Shown: positions 9,953-19,866, counted from the first letter of the stretch. The stretch is DNA of 64,000 nucleotides from Rhodobacter sp. (GCA_020250175.1 JADCEN010000028.1:1-64000); one strand, 5' to 3'. Notes: generated by a model not told the origin, from the sequence alone. Translations and numbers: made by a program.

Positions 9953-10857
9953 GGGATGTGACATTTGATTCTGATGAGTATCTCAAGGAAGAGCGCCTGC
10001 GGGAACGTCGGAATTCCAATGAATTATTGTGGGAGAACATCGAGGAAAGCCGTCGGTGGAGAATTTCCAAAAGGACTGAAGACAAGACTGACGCGGACAA
10101 GATCAGCATTCAATTTCACCACTACCATCCCGCTACGGCCCAATTCTACATTGCCTTTTCTGGAACAATCCAAGGAATTGCAAATGATTATATTCGCAGC
10201 ATACTCTTATATGGTGCCGCGCGCCGTGCAAGCTCAATTTTTCGTTCAATAACAAAACTACCAAGAGTCGCTCCACTCGGAAGGGAATCGCCGCTTTCCC
10301 AAGAAGAAATGACAGAGGTGAACGACTGTCTGCTGCTTCTTTATGTTCACTATATCGGGGTAATCGACGCATTTTCCATCGCATACACGCGAGTTGTACC
10401 GTCGCTAGAGCGGTGCAAAGAACGATACGCCGACTTGCTGACAGAGAAGTTTCGGTCGAAGATAGGCAGCTCAGAATTGGAGAAAATCTTTACACAAAAT
10501 GACGCGTGGCTTTTCAGGGTTAAAGACAAGTTGCTGAACCGGTTTGTCCATCGTGTCCCCCCCTACGTCCCACCCTCTGTGTTCAGGCCAGCCCACAAGG
10601 AGGAATTTGACCGACTTTCCGAGGAAGGCTCCAGAGCATTGGCCAAGCGAGATATGAATCTTTATGGTGAGATAGAGGAAGAAAAGGAGCGACTGGGCGA
10701 GTTCTTTCCATGGATATGTTTCATAGATGACAATGAGTTTATGCCATTTCATAGTACTGTTCTGGATGATTTGTTTCGGTTTCAAGTGCTGGCTCTGGAT
10801 TTGCTGGAAGAAATCTTGCCACGATGCACTGTTTCTGCCGTTCCCTCGGTAAAGTAG
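9949..10857 (+). CDS. AT-rich orphan protein of unknown function
   Basis: A 302-residue soluble protein, largely helical and charged, with no signal peptide or membrane segment. Base composition differs sharply from the surroundings: hand count of 10141-10200 gives 22 G+C of 60, and codon use is relaxed (ATA, TTA, AGA are common). The GTG start overlaps the preceding micro-ORF stop; a second in-frame GTG is three codons on. The segments LLLLYVHYIGVIDAFSIAY and LLNRFVHRVPPYVPP vaguely recall HEPN-type helical domains, but the catalytic R-x4-6-H pattern is not present, so this is only a hint. It looks horizontally acquired cargo, possibly defence-related because it sits beside a TA module. Confidence 0.7.
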   Translation: MRDVTFDSDEYLKEERLRERRNSNELLWENIEESRRWRISKRTEDKTDADKISIQFHHYHPATAQFYIAFSGTIQGIANDYIRSILLYGAARRASSIFRSITKLPRVAPLGRESPLSQEEMTEVNDCLLLLYVHYIGVIDAFSIAYTRVVPSLERCKERYADLLTEKFRSKIGSSELEKIFTQNDAWLFRVKDKLLNRFVHRVPPYVPPSVFRPAHKEEFDRLSEEGSRALAKRDMNLYGEIEEEKERLGEFFPWICFIDDNEFMPFHSTVLDDLFRFQVLALDLLEEILPRCTVSAVPSVK

Positions 10858-10904
10858 AGCGGGGTATTCCGGCTTCTGTGGAGCGTAAGGCACATCCCGT
10901 CTTG

Positions 10905-11220
10905 CCTGATTTGACCCCAGTCAAATCAGGCCGCGCCCGACCGCGCCCCATCGGGCGGGCGCGACTGCGCCCTTCCGGCGGTCTGGCGCGGCCTGAACCG
11001 GGCCGCAGCGCCAGCGGAGGGCCCCTTGCCTGCGTGCTTGCGCACTTCGGCAACGGCCCGGCGGTGCTTCCACTGGAAGCCCCGCTGATCGTGCCGGGGC
11101 GCCTTATTTCGGCAGGCTGCGTGCCAATGTGCGCCTTGGGTGCTGGCGCGGCAACGCGCCTGCCGGGGGCAGGCAGGCGCGGGCGTCGGGGCAGTGCCCC
11201 GACTTGACGCGGGTCAAATC
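10905..11220. repeat. Palindrome-rich repeat, copy 1
   Basis: Starts with a perfect hairpin at 10905-10930 (11-bp arms CCTGATTTGAC, 4-base loop) and ends with GGGTCAAATC at 11211-11220, which is the inverse of GATTTGACCC in that first hairpin, so the block has short terminal inverted repeats. Inside are GGCGCGGCAACGCGCC and a hairpin at 11185-11203 (GTCGGGGC arms). The 23 bases at 11142-11164 and the 3' end recur at 14087-14109 and 14199-14234 inside the glycerol operon. No gene is evident between 10858 and 11320. Confidence 0.7.
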
Positions 11221-11320
11221 CGTCAAGAAACAAAGTGTTGCGGCGAACACTGCGTAAGGGGCACGCCAACCGAAGCCCTGCTTCGGAACCCCATCCCGCC
11301 CCGCGCGCTACCCTTCCGGT

Positions 11321-11500
11321 ATGAACACCTGCGACCCCGCCCCGATCATCTCCGAAACCGAACTTCGCCTCGCCGAGGCGAGGCTTGCGGCTTTTGACCG
11401 TGACGGCCTCGGCCACACGCTCGACGCCTTGCACGAATGGTCCGCCGCCCGTGCGGCTGACCCCGCCGCCCCATGCCCGCCCCCTACACCCTTGCGCTGA
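11321..11500 (+). CDS. Putative antitoxin (copy 2, without a toxin)
   Basis: Second copy of the 59-residue antitoxin gene, intact and differing at eight of 180 bases by hand count from copy 1. Its partner toxin is broken after 13 codons, so this is an orphan antitoxin that could still neutralise the toxin of copy 1. The sequence just upstream (CGCGCTACCCT) is also shared with copy 1, so a short piece of the promoter/leader was duplicated too. Confidence 0.6.
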   Translation: MNTCDPAPIISETELRLAEARLAAFDRDGLGHTLDALHEWSAARAADPAAPCPPPTPLR

Positions 11501-11589
11501 CGCCGGGTGCGCGGCCTCCTACACCAACTGTTGGGACACGATCAACGGGCAACTGGTCAACGGAATTGGCCGGAGCGTGTGGGAAATAG
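11473..11589 (+). pseudogene. Truncated ParE toxin remnant
   Basis: The first 13 codons (MPAPYTLALTPGA) match the intact toxin at 9534, then similarity stops abruptly near 11513 and an unrelated 25-codon tail follows to a TAG. All catalytic and gyrase/ribosome-contacting parts of ParE are missing. The break point marks one edge of the duplicated block. The roughly 120 bases after it, up to the glycerol operon terminator, contain nothing I recognise. Confidence 0.75.
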
Positions 11590-11664
11590 AACAACAGTAA
11601 TTCGTTAGCGTCGTCGAATGTAATGTCTGTTCGCGCTGCATACGTTTCTTCGCTTGCTGTCAAA

Positions 11665-11688
11665 GGGCGGGCGCCTGCGCGCCCGCCC
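11665..11688 (-). terminator. Putative terminator of the glycerol operon
   Basis: Ten-base-pair GC-rich stem GGGCGGGCGC/GCGCCCGCCC with a CTGC loop, just past the glpV stop. On the minus strand it is followed by TTTGACAGC, so the T-run is short. Confidence 0.6.
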
Positions 11689-11712
11689 CCTGTCTTCGCC
11701 GTCAGACCCCGA

Positions 11713-13431
11713 TCAGTTCCAGGACTTGATCAGCGTATCATAGTCGATGGTTTCGCCCTGGGGCTTTTCGTTTTCCAGCTTGGCCACCGGTGCGCCGGGG
11801 GCGTCGAGCCAGATCTGCGGGTCCTGCGGTTCGTTCATCTTCGGGCCGATGTCGCCCTGGACACCGGCGCGTTCGATGCGCTCCAGCACCTTTTCCTGTT
11901 CGGCGCACAGGGCATCCAGCGCTTCCTGCGGGGTCTTGTCGCCCGACATGGCGTCGCCGATGTTCTGCCACCACAGCTGCGCCATCTTCGGATAATCCGG
12001 GATGTTGGTGCCGGTGGGCGACCACGCGACGCGCGCGGGCGAGCGGTAGAATTCGATCAGCCCGCCCAGCTTGGGCGCACGGTCGGTGAAGTGCTGGCTG
12101 TCGATGGTGCTTTCACGGATGAAGGTCAGGCCCACATCCGATTTCTTCAGGTCCACCGTCTTGGAGGTGACGAACTGGGCATAAAGCCAGGCCGCCTGGG
12201 CACGGTCAACGGGGGTGGATTTCATCAGCGTCCAAGACCCCACGTCCTGATAGCCGACCTTGGTGCCTTCCTGCCAGTAAGCGCCGTGCGGCGACGGGGC
12301 CATGCGCCATTTCGGCGTGCCATCCTCGTTCATCACCGGCAGACCGGGCTTGACCATGTCGGCGGTGAAGGCGGTGTACCAGAACATCTGCTGGGCAATC
12401 TCGCCCTGGGCAGGAACCGGGCCCGCTTCGCCAAAGACCATCCCGGCCGCTTCCGGGGGCGAGTACTTCTGCAGCCATTCGATGGCCTTGGTCACGGCAT
12501 AGACCGCAGCCGCATCGTTGGTGGCACCGCCGCGCGCCACGCAGGAGCCGACGGGACGCGAGTTTTCGTCCACGCGCACCCCCCATTCGTCAACCGGCAG
12601 GCCGTTCGGTTCGCCCACATCGCCCATGCCGGCCATCGACATCCAGGCATCGGTATAGCGCCAGCCCAGCGACGGGTCCTTCTTGCCGTAGTCCATGTTG
12701 CCATAGACCTTGGTCGGCCCGCCCATGTAGGACATGTCGCGGCCGGTGAAGAATTCGGCGATATCCTCATAGGCCGACCAGTTCAGCGGAACGCCCAGAT
12801 CGTAGCCATACTTGGCCTTGAAGTCGTCCTTGGTCTTCTGATCCGAGAACCAGTCGTAGCGGAACCAGTAGAGGTTCGCGAACTGCTGGTCGGGCAGCTG
12901 GTAGAGGTTGCCGTTCGGGGCGGTGGTGAACTTGAGCCCGATGAAGTCGGCCAGGTCCAGCGTGGGCGAGGTAACGGCGGCACCTTCGCCCGCCATCCAC
13001 TCGGTCAGGTCGCGCGCCTGCTGATAGCGCCAGTGGGTGCCGATCAGGTCAGAGTCGTTGACATAGGCGTCGTAGATGTTTTCGCCCGACTGCATCTGCG
13101 TTTGCAGCTTTTCAACCACATCGCCTTCGCCGATCAGGTCATGGGTGATCTTGATGCCGGTGATCGCGGTAAAGGCCGGGGCCAGCACCTTGGATTCATA
13201 TTCATGGGTGGTGATCGTTTCGGACACCACCTTGATTTCCATGCCGGCAAAGGGCTTGGCCGCATCGATGAACCATTGCATTTCCGCTTCCTGTGCCGCG
13301 CGGTCAAGCGTGGACAGGGTGCCGATTTCGGCATCCAGGAAGGCTTTCGCCGCATCCATGTCTGCCCAGGCCGGCGCACCCATCGCGAGCAGCGCAAGCG
13401 CCATCGCGGTTGATGTGTGACGTAGTCTCAT
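11713..13431 (-). CDS. glpV: Glycerol ABC transporter substrate-binding protein GlpV
   Basis: Periplasmic binding protein of 572 residues, longer than most sugar-binding proteins but normal for the GlpV group described in Rhizobium leguminosarum. It has a signal peptide (about residues 1-23, ending PAWA) and the family features DSDLIGTHWRYQQARDLTEW and NLYWFRYDWFSD. It is the last gene of a minus-strand operon glpD-glpS-glpT-glpP-glpQ-DUF2160-glpV, which matches the glycerol uptake system glpSTPQV. It would capture glycerol for GlpP/GlpQ. glpK, needed to phosphorylate glycerol, is not in the window. Confidence 0.9.
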   Translation of the reverse strand: MRLRHTSTAMALALLAMGAPAWADMDAAKAFLDAEIGTLSTLDRAAQEAEMQWFIDAAKPFAGMEIKVVSETITTHEYESKVLAPAFTAITGIKITHDLIGEGDVVEKLQTQMQSGENIYDAYVNDSDLIGTHWRYQQARDLTEWMAGEGAAVTSPTLDLADFIGLKFTTAPNGNLYQLPDQQFANLYWFRYDWFSDQKTKDDFKAKYGYDLGVPLNWSAYEDIAEFFTGRDMSYMGGPTKVYGNMDYGKKDPSLGWRYTDAWMSMAGMGDVGEPNGLPVDEWGVRVDENSRPVGSCVARGGATNDAAAVYAVTKAIEWLQKYSPPEAAGMVFGEAGPVPAQGEIAQQMFWYTAFTADMVKPGLPVMNEDGTPKWRMAPSPHGAYWQEGTKVGYQDVGSWTLMKSTPVDRAQAAWLYAQFVTSKTVDLKKSDVGLTFIRESTIDSQHFTDRAPKLGGLIEFYRSPARVAWSPTGTNIPDYPKMAQLWWQNIGDAMSGDKTPQEALDALCAEQEKVLERIERAGVQGDIGPKMNEPQDPQIWLDAPGAPVAKLENEKPQGETIDYDTLIKSWN

Positions 13432-13498
13432 TGGTGTAAACTCCTCCCAGAGTGACGTCTTGGCCGGGGCGTCCCCCCCGGCGGGGTCGAGAACCTGA

Positions 13499-13903
13499 TC
13501 AGACCCAGCGGAACACGGCTGCGGCGTAGATCAGGGATAGGATCGGGCCGACCCAGATCAGGTCAGACCCAAGAAAACCCAAGGTGGCCAGGTGGATGAA
13601 GGCCGACCCCAGAAGCGTGATGAACAGCCGGTCGCCCCGCGTCGTCTCGATCCGCAGGATACCCCGGCGCGGCGTTTCGGGAAAGCGGATGGCAAGGATG
13701 GTGAACAGCGCCAGTATACTGGCAATGCACCAAAAGAACAGCGCCGTGGGAAAGGTCCATGCCATCCAGCCGCCGGGGATCATCGGGTCGGTCCAGGCAA
13801 TGCCGTCTTCGCTGCGGGGGGTTGCCCAGACCAGGAAAGCCAGGGCGGCCAGCAGGACGGCGGCGGTGGTGAGGTAGATGGTGGGCCAGGGGGTGCGGGT
13901 CAT
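13499..13903 (-). CDS. DUF2160 small membrane protein of the glycerol operon
   Basis: A 134-residue inner-membrane protein with four hydrophobic segments (about residues 9-27, 46-70, 92-112 and 115-132). This family is found next to glpQ and glpV in glycerol operons of Rhizobiales and Rhodobacterales and is catalogued as DUF2160. Its role in the transporter is not established. A palindromic repeat of over 300 bases separates it from glpQ, so it and glpV may be transcribed at a different level from the upstream genes. Confidence 0.85.
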   Translation of the reverse strand: MTRTPWPTIYLTTAAVLLAALAFLVWATPRSEDGIAWTDPMIPGGWMAWTFPTALFFWCIASILALFTILAIRFPETPRRGILRIETTRGDRLFITLLGSAFIHLATLGFLGSDLIWVGPILSLIYAAAVFRWV

Positions 13904-13924
13904 TTCATTGAACCTTTGTCAGCA

Positions 13925-14234
13925 CTGCAGGCCCGGTTTCCGAGACCGCTTGCTTCGGGGCCGCGGGCCGAAAGAAAACGCTGCGGGGCAGCGTTTTCCG
14001 GCCCGTTGCCCAAAAGGCCGGAGGCCGTTGGGCAAGGGGTGTCGGTACGGGCGCTGAACGTTGGAAATCGGGGCGCGCCTGACTGGGCTGGCGCGGCAAC
14101 GCGCCTGCCACGGAGTGATGAGCGATCAGAAATCGTCCGGTGGACGATTTCCGCGAAAAACGCCGCGCCCGTGGCGCGGCTGGGTGGCAGGCGCGACCGT
14201 CGGGGCAGTGCCCCGACTTGACGCGGGTCAAATC
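13925..14234. repeat. Palindrome-rich repeat, copy 2, inside the glp operon
   Basis: The 382-base gap between glpQ and the DUF2160 gene is filled by strong hairpins: 13975-13997 (AAAACGCTGC arms), 14130-14150 (AAATCGTCC arms) and 14199-14217 (GTCGGGGC arms). The segments 14087-14109 and 14199-14234 match copy 1 at 11142-11164 and 11185-11220. On the minus strand these hairpins would sit in the operon mRNA and could stabilise the upstream part or reduce read-through to glpV. Confidence 0.7.
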
Positions 14235-14285
14235 GGGTAAGAGAACCGACCAACTGCACAAGCTCTTGCCGGAGCGAGGCCATTC

Positions 14286-15137
14286 TCACACCCTTCCCAG
14301 GGCAAAGCCCTTGGCGATGTAGTTGCGGACAAAGTAAATCACCAGCGCGCCGGGGATGATGGTCAGCACGCCTGCCGCCGCCAGCACGCCCCAGTCCATC
14401 CCCGAGGCAGAGACGGTGCGCGTCATGATGGCCGCAATCGGCTTGGCATTCACCGCCGTCAGCGTGCGCGACAAGAGCAGTTCCACCCAGGAAAACATGA
14501 AGCAGAAGAAGGCCGCCACCCCGATGCCGCTGGCGATCAGCGGCATGAAGATGCGGATGAAGAAGCGCGGAAAGGAATAGCCGTCGATATAGGCGGTCTC
14601 GTCGATTTCCTTGGGCACGCCGCGCATGAACCCTTCGAGGATCCAGACCGCAAGGGGCACGTTGAACAGGCAATGCGCCAGCGCCACCGCGATATGGGTG
14701 TCAAACAGGCCGACCGAAGAGTAAAGCTGGAAGAACGGCAGCGCAAAGACCGCCGGCGGCGACATGCGGTTGGTCAGCAGCCAGAAGAACAGCTGCTTGT
14801 CGCCCATGAAGCTGTAGCGGCTGAAGGCATAGGCCGCCGGAAGCGCGACACAAAGCGATATGACCGTGTTCATCACCACATAGATCAGCGAGTTGACATA
14901 GCCCATGTACCAGCTTGGGTCAGTCAGGATCACCACATAATTGCCAAAGGTGAAGTCCTGCGGGAACAGGGTGAAGGTGCTGGTAATCTCCTCGTTGGTC
15001 TTGAAGCTCATGTTCATCAGCCAGTAGATCGGCAGCATCAGGAACAGGATGTAGAGCGTCATCACCACCGCCGAGCCGTTGAGGCGGGGCCATGCGCGCG
15101 CTGTGGAGCGGGGGGCGGCAAGTGTGGTGGCCGACAT
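14286..15137 (-). CDS. glpQ: Glycerol ABC transporter permease GlpQ
   Basis: Inner-membrane permease of 283 residues, MalG/UgpE type, with six predicted helices and the EAA-loop motif EGFMRGVPKEIDETAYIDG at about residues 185-203 that docks on the ATPase subunits. The N-terminal hydrophobic segment begins around residue 22 (AVVMTLYILFLMLPIYWL). It overlaps the glpP stop by one base, so the two permeases are translationally coupled. Confidence 0.92.
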   Translation of the reverse strand: MSATTLAAPRSTARAWPRLNGSAVVMTLYILFLMLPIYWLMNMSFKTNEEITSTFTLFPQDFTFGNYVVILTDPSWYMGYVNSLIYVVMNTVISLCVALPAAYAFSRYSFMGDKQLFFWLLTNRMSPPAVFALPFFQLYSSVGLFDTHIAVALAHCLFNVPLAVWILEGFMRGVPKEIDETAYIDGYSFPRFFIRIFMPLIASGIGVAAFFCFMFSWVELLLSRTLTAVNAKPIAAIMTRTVSASGMDWGVLAAAGVLTIIPGALVIYFVRNYIAKGFALGRV

Positions 15138-16008
15138 CAGCGCGCCTCTTCTTTGTCGAGGTTGGTCATGACGGTGTAAAAGACCCAGGACACCAGCAGG
15201 ATCACCAGGAAGTACATGATCGAGAAGGCGGCCGCAGGGCCAAGGTCGAACTGCCCGACCGCCATTTTCACCAGATCAATCGACAGGAAGGTGGTGGCAT
15301 TGCCCGGCCCGCCGCCCGTGACCACGAAGGGTTCGGTATAGATCATGAAGCTGTCCATGAAGCGCAAGAGCACGGCAATCAGCAGCACGCCCCGCATCTT
15401 GGGCAATTCGATATAGCGGAATACCTTCCAGCGGCTGGCCTGATCGATCTTGGCCGCCTGATAATAGGCCTGCGGGATCGATTGCAGCCCGGCATAGCAC
15501 AGCAGCGCGATCAGCGAGGTCCAGTGCCAGACATCCATGACGATGATCGTGGCCCAGGCATCGAAGGCGTCGTTGGTATAGTTGTAGTCCAGCCCCAGCG
15601 CCGCCAGCGTATGGCCCAGCAGGCCGATGTCGACGCGCCCGAAGATCTGCCAGATGGTGCCGACAACGTTGAACGGGATCAGCAGCGGCAGCGACATCAG
15701 CACCAGACAGACCGAGGCCCACACCCCTTTCTTGGGCATGTTCAGCGCGATGAAGATGCCCAGCGGCACCTGGATGGCCAGAATGATGGCCGAGAACATG
15801 ACCTGCCGGCCCAGCGCGTTCCACAGCCGGTCAGAACCCAGCATCTCTTCGAACCATTCCAGCCCGGCCCAGAAGAATTCATTGTCGCCGAAGGTGTCCT
15901 GCACGGAATAGTTGACAACGGTCATCAGCGGCACGACGGCCGAAAAGGCGACCAGCACCAGCACCGGCAGAATCAGGAACCAGGCCTTCTGGTTGGGGGT
16001 CTTGTCCA

Positions 16009-16009
<1 letters not shown>
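15137..16009 (-). CDS. glpP: Glycerol ABC transporter permease GlpP
   Basis: Inner-membrane permease of 290 residues, MalF/UgpA type. The first helix is at about 9-31 (WFLILPVLVLVAFSAVVPLMTVV). The EAA-like loop is YAGLQSIPQAYYQAAKIDQA at about 180-199. Together with GlpQ it forms the transmembrane channel for glycerol. It overlaps glpT upstream by one base and glpQ downstream by one base. Confidence 0.92.
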
Positions 16010-17103
<1,094 letters not shown>

Positions 17104-17113
17104 AAGGGTCCTC

Positions 17114-18202
17114 TCAGGCGGCCAGCGCATAGGCGGCGGGGGCCACCAACGCGCCGTCTTCGGCAAAAACATAGACATGGGCAGGGTCAAGCCAGACCGT
17201 CATCTCGGTGCCGGGGGCAAGGTCATGCACACCCTGTACCAGACCGACCCAGCGGTCCTGACCGTGCAACAGGTGCAGGAAGCTTTCCGATCCGGTGATT
17301 TCCGTGACCGCCACCTTGCAGGGAAAGGCAACCGAGGCACCGGAATGGGCATTCAGCGACAGGTGGTTGGCGCGGAAACCGGCCATGTAGCGGCCATCGG
17401 GCAGGGCCGCGAAGGGACCGTCGGCGGGGGCATTGGCGTGGTCGCCGAAGCTTACGCGGTGACCACGCTTGACACAGCGGACAAAGTTCATCGGCGGGTC
17501 GGAAAAGACCCGCGCCGTCGTGGCATCCGCCGGGTGGCGGTAGACCTGCGGGGTGGGGCCGAACTGGGTGACGCGGCCTTCCCACAGGGTTGCGGTCTGG
17601 CCCCCCAGCAAAAGCGCCTCTTCCGGTTCGGTGGTGGCATAGACAAAGATCGCGCCGGATTGCTCGAATATCTTCGGGATTTCGGCGCGCAGCTCTTCGC
17701 GCAGCTTGTAGTCAAGGTTCGCCAGCGGCTCGTCCAGCAGGACAAGCCCGGCCTCTTTCACCAGGGCGCGGGCCAGCGCGCAGCGCTGCTGCTGCCCGCC
17801 GGACAGTTCCAGCGGCCTGCGCGACAAAAGCGGCGTCAGCTTCATCATGTCCGAGGTCTTGCGCACGGCGCGGTCAATCTCTGCCTCGGACTTGCCCATC
17901 AGGCGTAAGGGAGAGGCGATGTTGTCATAGACCGACATCGAGGGGTAGTTGATGAACTGCTGATAGACCATCGCCACCTTGCGGTCCTGCACGCGCATGC
18001 CGGTCACATCGGTGCCATCCCAGCGCACCCGGCCCGCGTTTGGCACATCAAGGCCCGCCATGATCCGCATGAGGCTTGTCTTGCCCGACAGGGTCGGCCC
18101 CAGCAGCACATTCATCGTGCCGCGTTCCAGCGTTAGGTGCGTCGGGTGGATATGGGTGCGCCCGGCCACGAGTTTTGTCACACCGTCAAGTTCCAGCGTC
18201 AT
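17114..18202 (-). CDS. glpS: Glycerol ABC transporter ATP-binding protein GlpS
   Basis: Second ABC ATPase of the glycerol importer, 362 residues. Walker A is LLGPTLSGKTSL near residue 34, the signature PLELSGGQQQRCALARAL is canonical, and Walker B is GLVLLDEPLANLD. The D-loop is followed by YATTEPEEAL, where the usual switch histidine appears replaced by a threonine/glutamate context (YVTHDQ in most relatives). So GlpS has a good signature but an altered H-loop while GlpT has the reverse, as expected for asymmetric paired ATPases. The ATG at MTLELDG is preferred over an upstream ATG. Confidence 0.9.
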   Translation of the reverse strand: MTLELDGVTKLVAGRTHIHPTHLTLERGTMNVLLGPTLSGKTSLMRIMAGLDVPNAGRVRWDGTDVTGMRVQDRKVAMVYQQFINYPSMSVYDNIASPLRLMGKSEAEIDRAVRKTSDMMKLTPLLSRRPLELSGGQQQRCALARALVKEAGLVLLDEPLANLDYKLREELRAEIPKIFEQSGAIFVYATTEPEEALLLGGQTATLWEGRVTQFGPTPQVYRHPADATTARVFSDPPMNFVRCVKRGHRVSFGDHANAPADGPFAALPDGRYMAGFRANHLSLNAHSGASVAFPCKVAVTEITGSESFLHLLHGQDRWVGLVQGVHDLAPGTEMTVWLDPAHVYVFAEDGALVAPAAYALAA

Positions 18203-18215
18203 CGCCCCTGCCCCG

Positions 18216-19805
18216 TCATTCCGCCGCCGCCCGATCATGCTCGCGCGTCATGAAGGCATCAATCTCAGCAATCTGGTCAAGCGTCAGGCGCAGCCCCAGT
18301 TTGCTGCGGCGCCACACCACATCCTGCGCGGTGCGGGCATATTCGCGGGTGATCAGCCAGCGCAGTTCGGCCTCGGTCAGGGTGGCCCCAAAGGACCGGC
18401 CCAGTTCGGCGGCGGTGCGGGCGGTGCCCAGCAGGTGCCGCGCCTCGGTGCCATAGGCGCGCACCAGCCGCCCGGCCCAATAGGCATCAAGAAAGGGATA
18501 CTCGCGCCGCAGGCCACCCGTCAGGGCCGCCACACCGTCCACGGGGAAATCGCCGCCGGGCAAGGCAACGCCGGCGGTCCATTTGCCGGAGGCCTGCGGA
18601 AGGACAGGCGTCAGCTTTTCCAGCGCGGCTTCCGCCAGACGGCGGTAGGTTGTGATCTTGCCGCCGAAGACGTTCAGCAGGGGTGCCCCCGCGGTATCAA
18701 GGCTCAGCACATAATCGCGCGTCGCCGCTGTGGCCGATGTGGCGCCGTCGTCATACAGCGGACGCACGCCGGAATAAGTCCAGACGATATCGGCGCGCGT
18801 GACCGGCCTTTCGAAATAGCGCGAGGCGAAGGCGCAGAGATAATCCTGTTCTTCGGGCGTGCACACCGCATCGCCGGGCTTGCCTTTGTGATCCTGATCG
18901 GTGGTGCCGATCAGGGTAAAGTCCTGCTCATAGGGAATGGCAAAGATGATGCGGCCGTCTTCGCCCTGGAAGAAATAGCATTTGTCATGATCGTAAAGCT
19001 TTCGGGTCACGATATGGCTGCCGCGCACCAGCCGCACCCCTTCGCCCGAGTTCACCCGCAGCACGCCGCGTACCACGTCTTCCACCCAGGGGCCACCTGC
19101 GTTCACGACAGCCCGCGCTGCGACCACCTCCTGCAGGCCACCGTCATGGGCCACCGTCACCCGCCACTGGTCTGCGCTGCGTTCGGCAGACACCACCTTG
19201 CTTCGGGTCATGATCCGCGCGCCGCGCGCCTCGGCATCGCGGGCGTTCAGGACAACAAGGCGGGAATCCTCGACCCAGCAATCAGAATATTCATAGGCAA
19301 GGGAAAACCGCTTCTGCAGCGGCTTGCCCGCCGGATCGCTGCGCAGATCGACAGTGCGGGTGCCCGGCAGGATTTTTCGCCCGCCCAGATTGTCATAGAG
19401 AAACAGGCCCAACCGGATCAGCCAGGCGGGGCGGCGGCCCTTCATCCAGGGCATGACCCGCGAGAGCAGCCGTGAGGTGGGTGTCTGCCCTTCAAAGCGC
19501 ATGTCGGCGCTGTAGGGCAGAACAAAGCGCATCGGCCAGCTGATATGGGGCATCGCGCGCAGCAGGGTTTCGCGTTCAGACAGCGATTCCCGCACCAGGT
19601 GGAATTCGAAATATTCCAGATAGCGCAGCCCGCCGTGAAACAGCTTGGTCGAGGCGCTGGAGGTGGCCTGCGCCAGGTCCCCCATTTCGGCAAGGGCCAC
19701 CGACAGGCCACGTCCAGCTGCATCGCGGGCAATCCCGCAGCCGTTGATGCCCCCGCCGATCACAAACAGATCGACCGGGCCGCGATGGTCGGTGTGATGC
19801 GGCAA
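18216..19805 (-). CDS. glpD: Aerobic glycerol-3-phosphate dehydrogenase
   Basis: Membrane-associated FAD enzyme of 529 residues that oxidises sn-glycerol 3-phosphate to dihydroxyacetone phosphate and reduces quinone. The FAD-binding GGGINGCGIARDAAGRG motif is at about residues 18-34. SSASTKLFHGGLRYLEY and the FAIPYEQDFTLIGTTD segment are typical of GlpD. It is the first gene of the operon; glpS starts 13 bases after its stop. Its presence with the importer shows the operon feeds glycerol carbon into glycolysis once glycerol is phosphorylated elsewhere. Confidence 0.95.
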   Translation of the reverse strand: MPHHTDHRGPVDLFVIGGGINGCGIARDAAGRGLSVALAEMGDLAQATSSASTKLFHGGLRYLEYFEFHLVRESLSERETLLRAMPHISWPMRFVLPYSADMRFEGQTPTSRLLSRVMPWMKGRRPAWLIRLGLFLYDNLGGRKILPGTRTVDLRSDPAGKPLQKRFSLAYEYSDCWVEDSRLVVLNARDAEARGARIMTRSKVVSAERSADQWRVTVAHDGGLQEVVAARAVVNAGGPWVEDVVRGVLRVNSGEGVRLVRGSHIVTRKLYDHDKCYFFQGEDGRIIFAIPYEQDFTLIGTTDQDHKGKPGDAVCTPEEQDYLCAFASRYFERPVTRADIVWTYSGVRPLYDDGATSATAATRDYVLSLDTAGAPLLNVFGGKITTYRRLAEAALEKLTPVLPQASGKWTAGVALPGGDFPVDGVAALTGGLRREYPFLDAYWAGRLVRAYGTEARHLLGTARTAAELGRSFGATLTEAELRWLITREYARTAQDVVWRRSKLGLRLTLDQIAEIDAFMTREHDRAAAE

Positions 19806-19866
19806 ATCATTCCCCTTCCCGGATCAGCACCATCAGGCGCGACTCGCGTCGGTGTCAATCTTTGTT

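Noticed and set aside
10501-10580. HEPN RNase active site in the AT-rich gene
   Set aside because: LNRFVHR resembles the helix but lacks the Arg at the required distance from the His, so I give no HEPN call.
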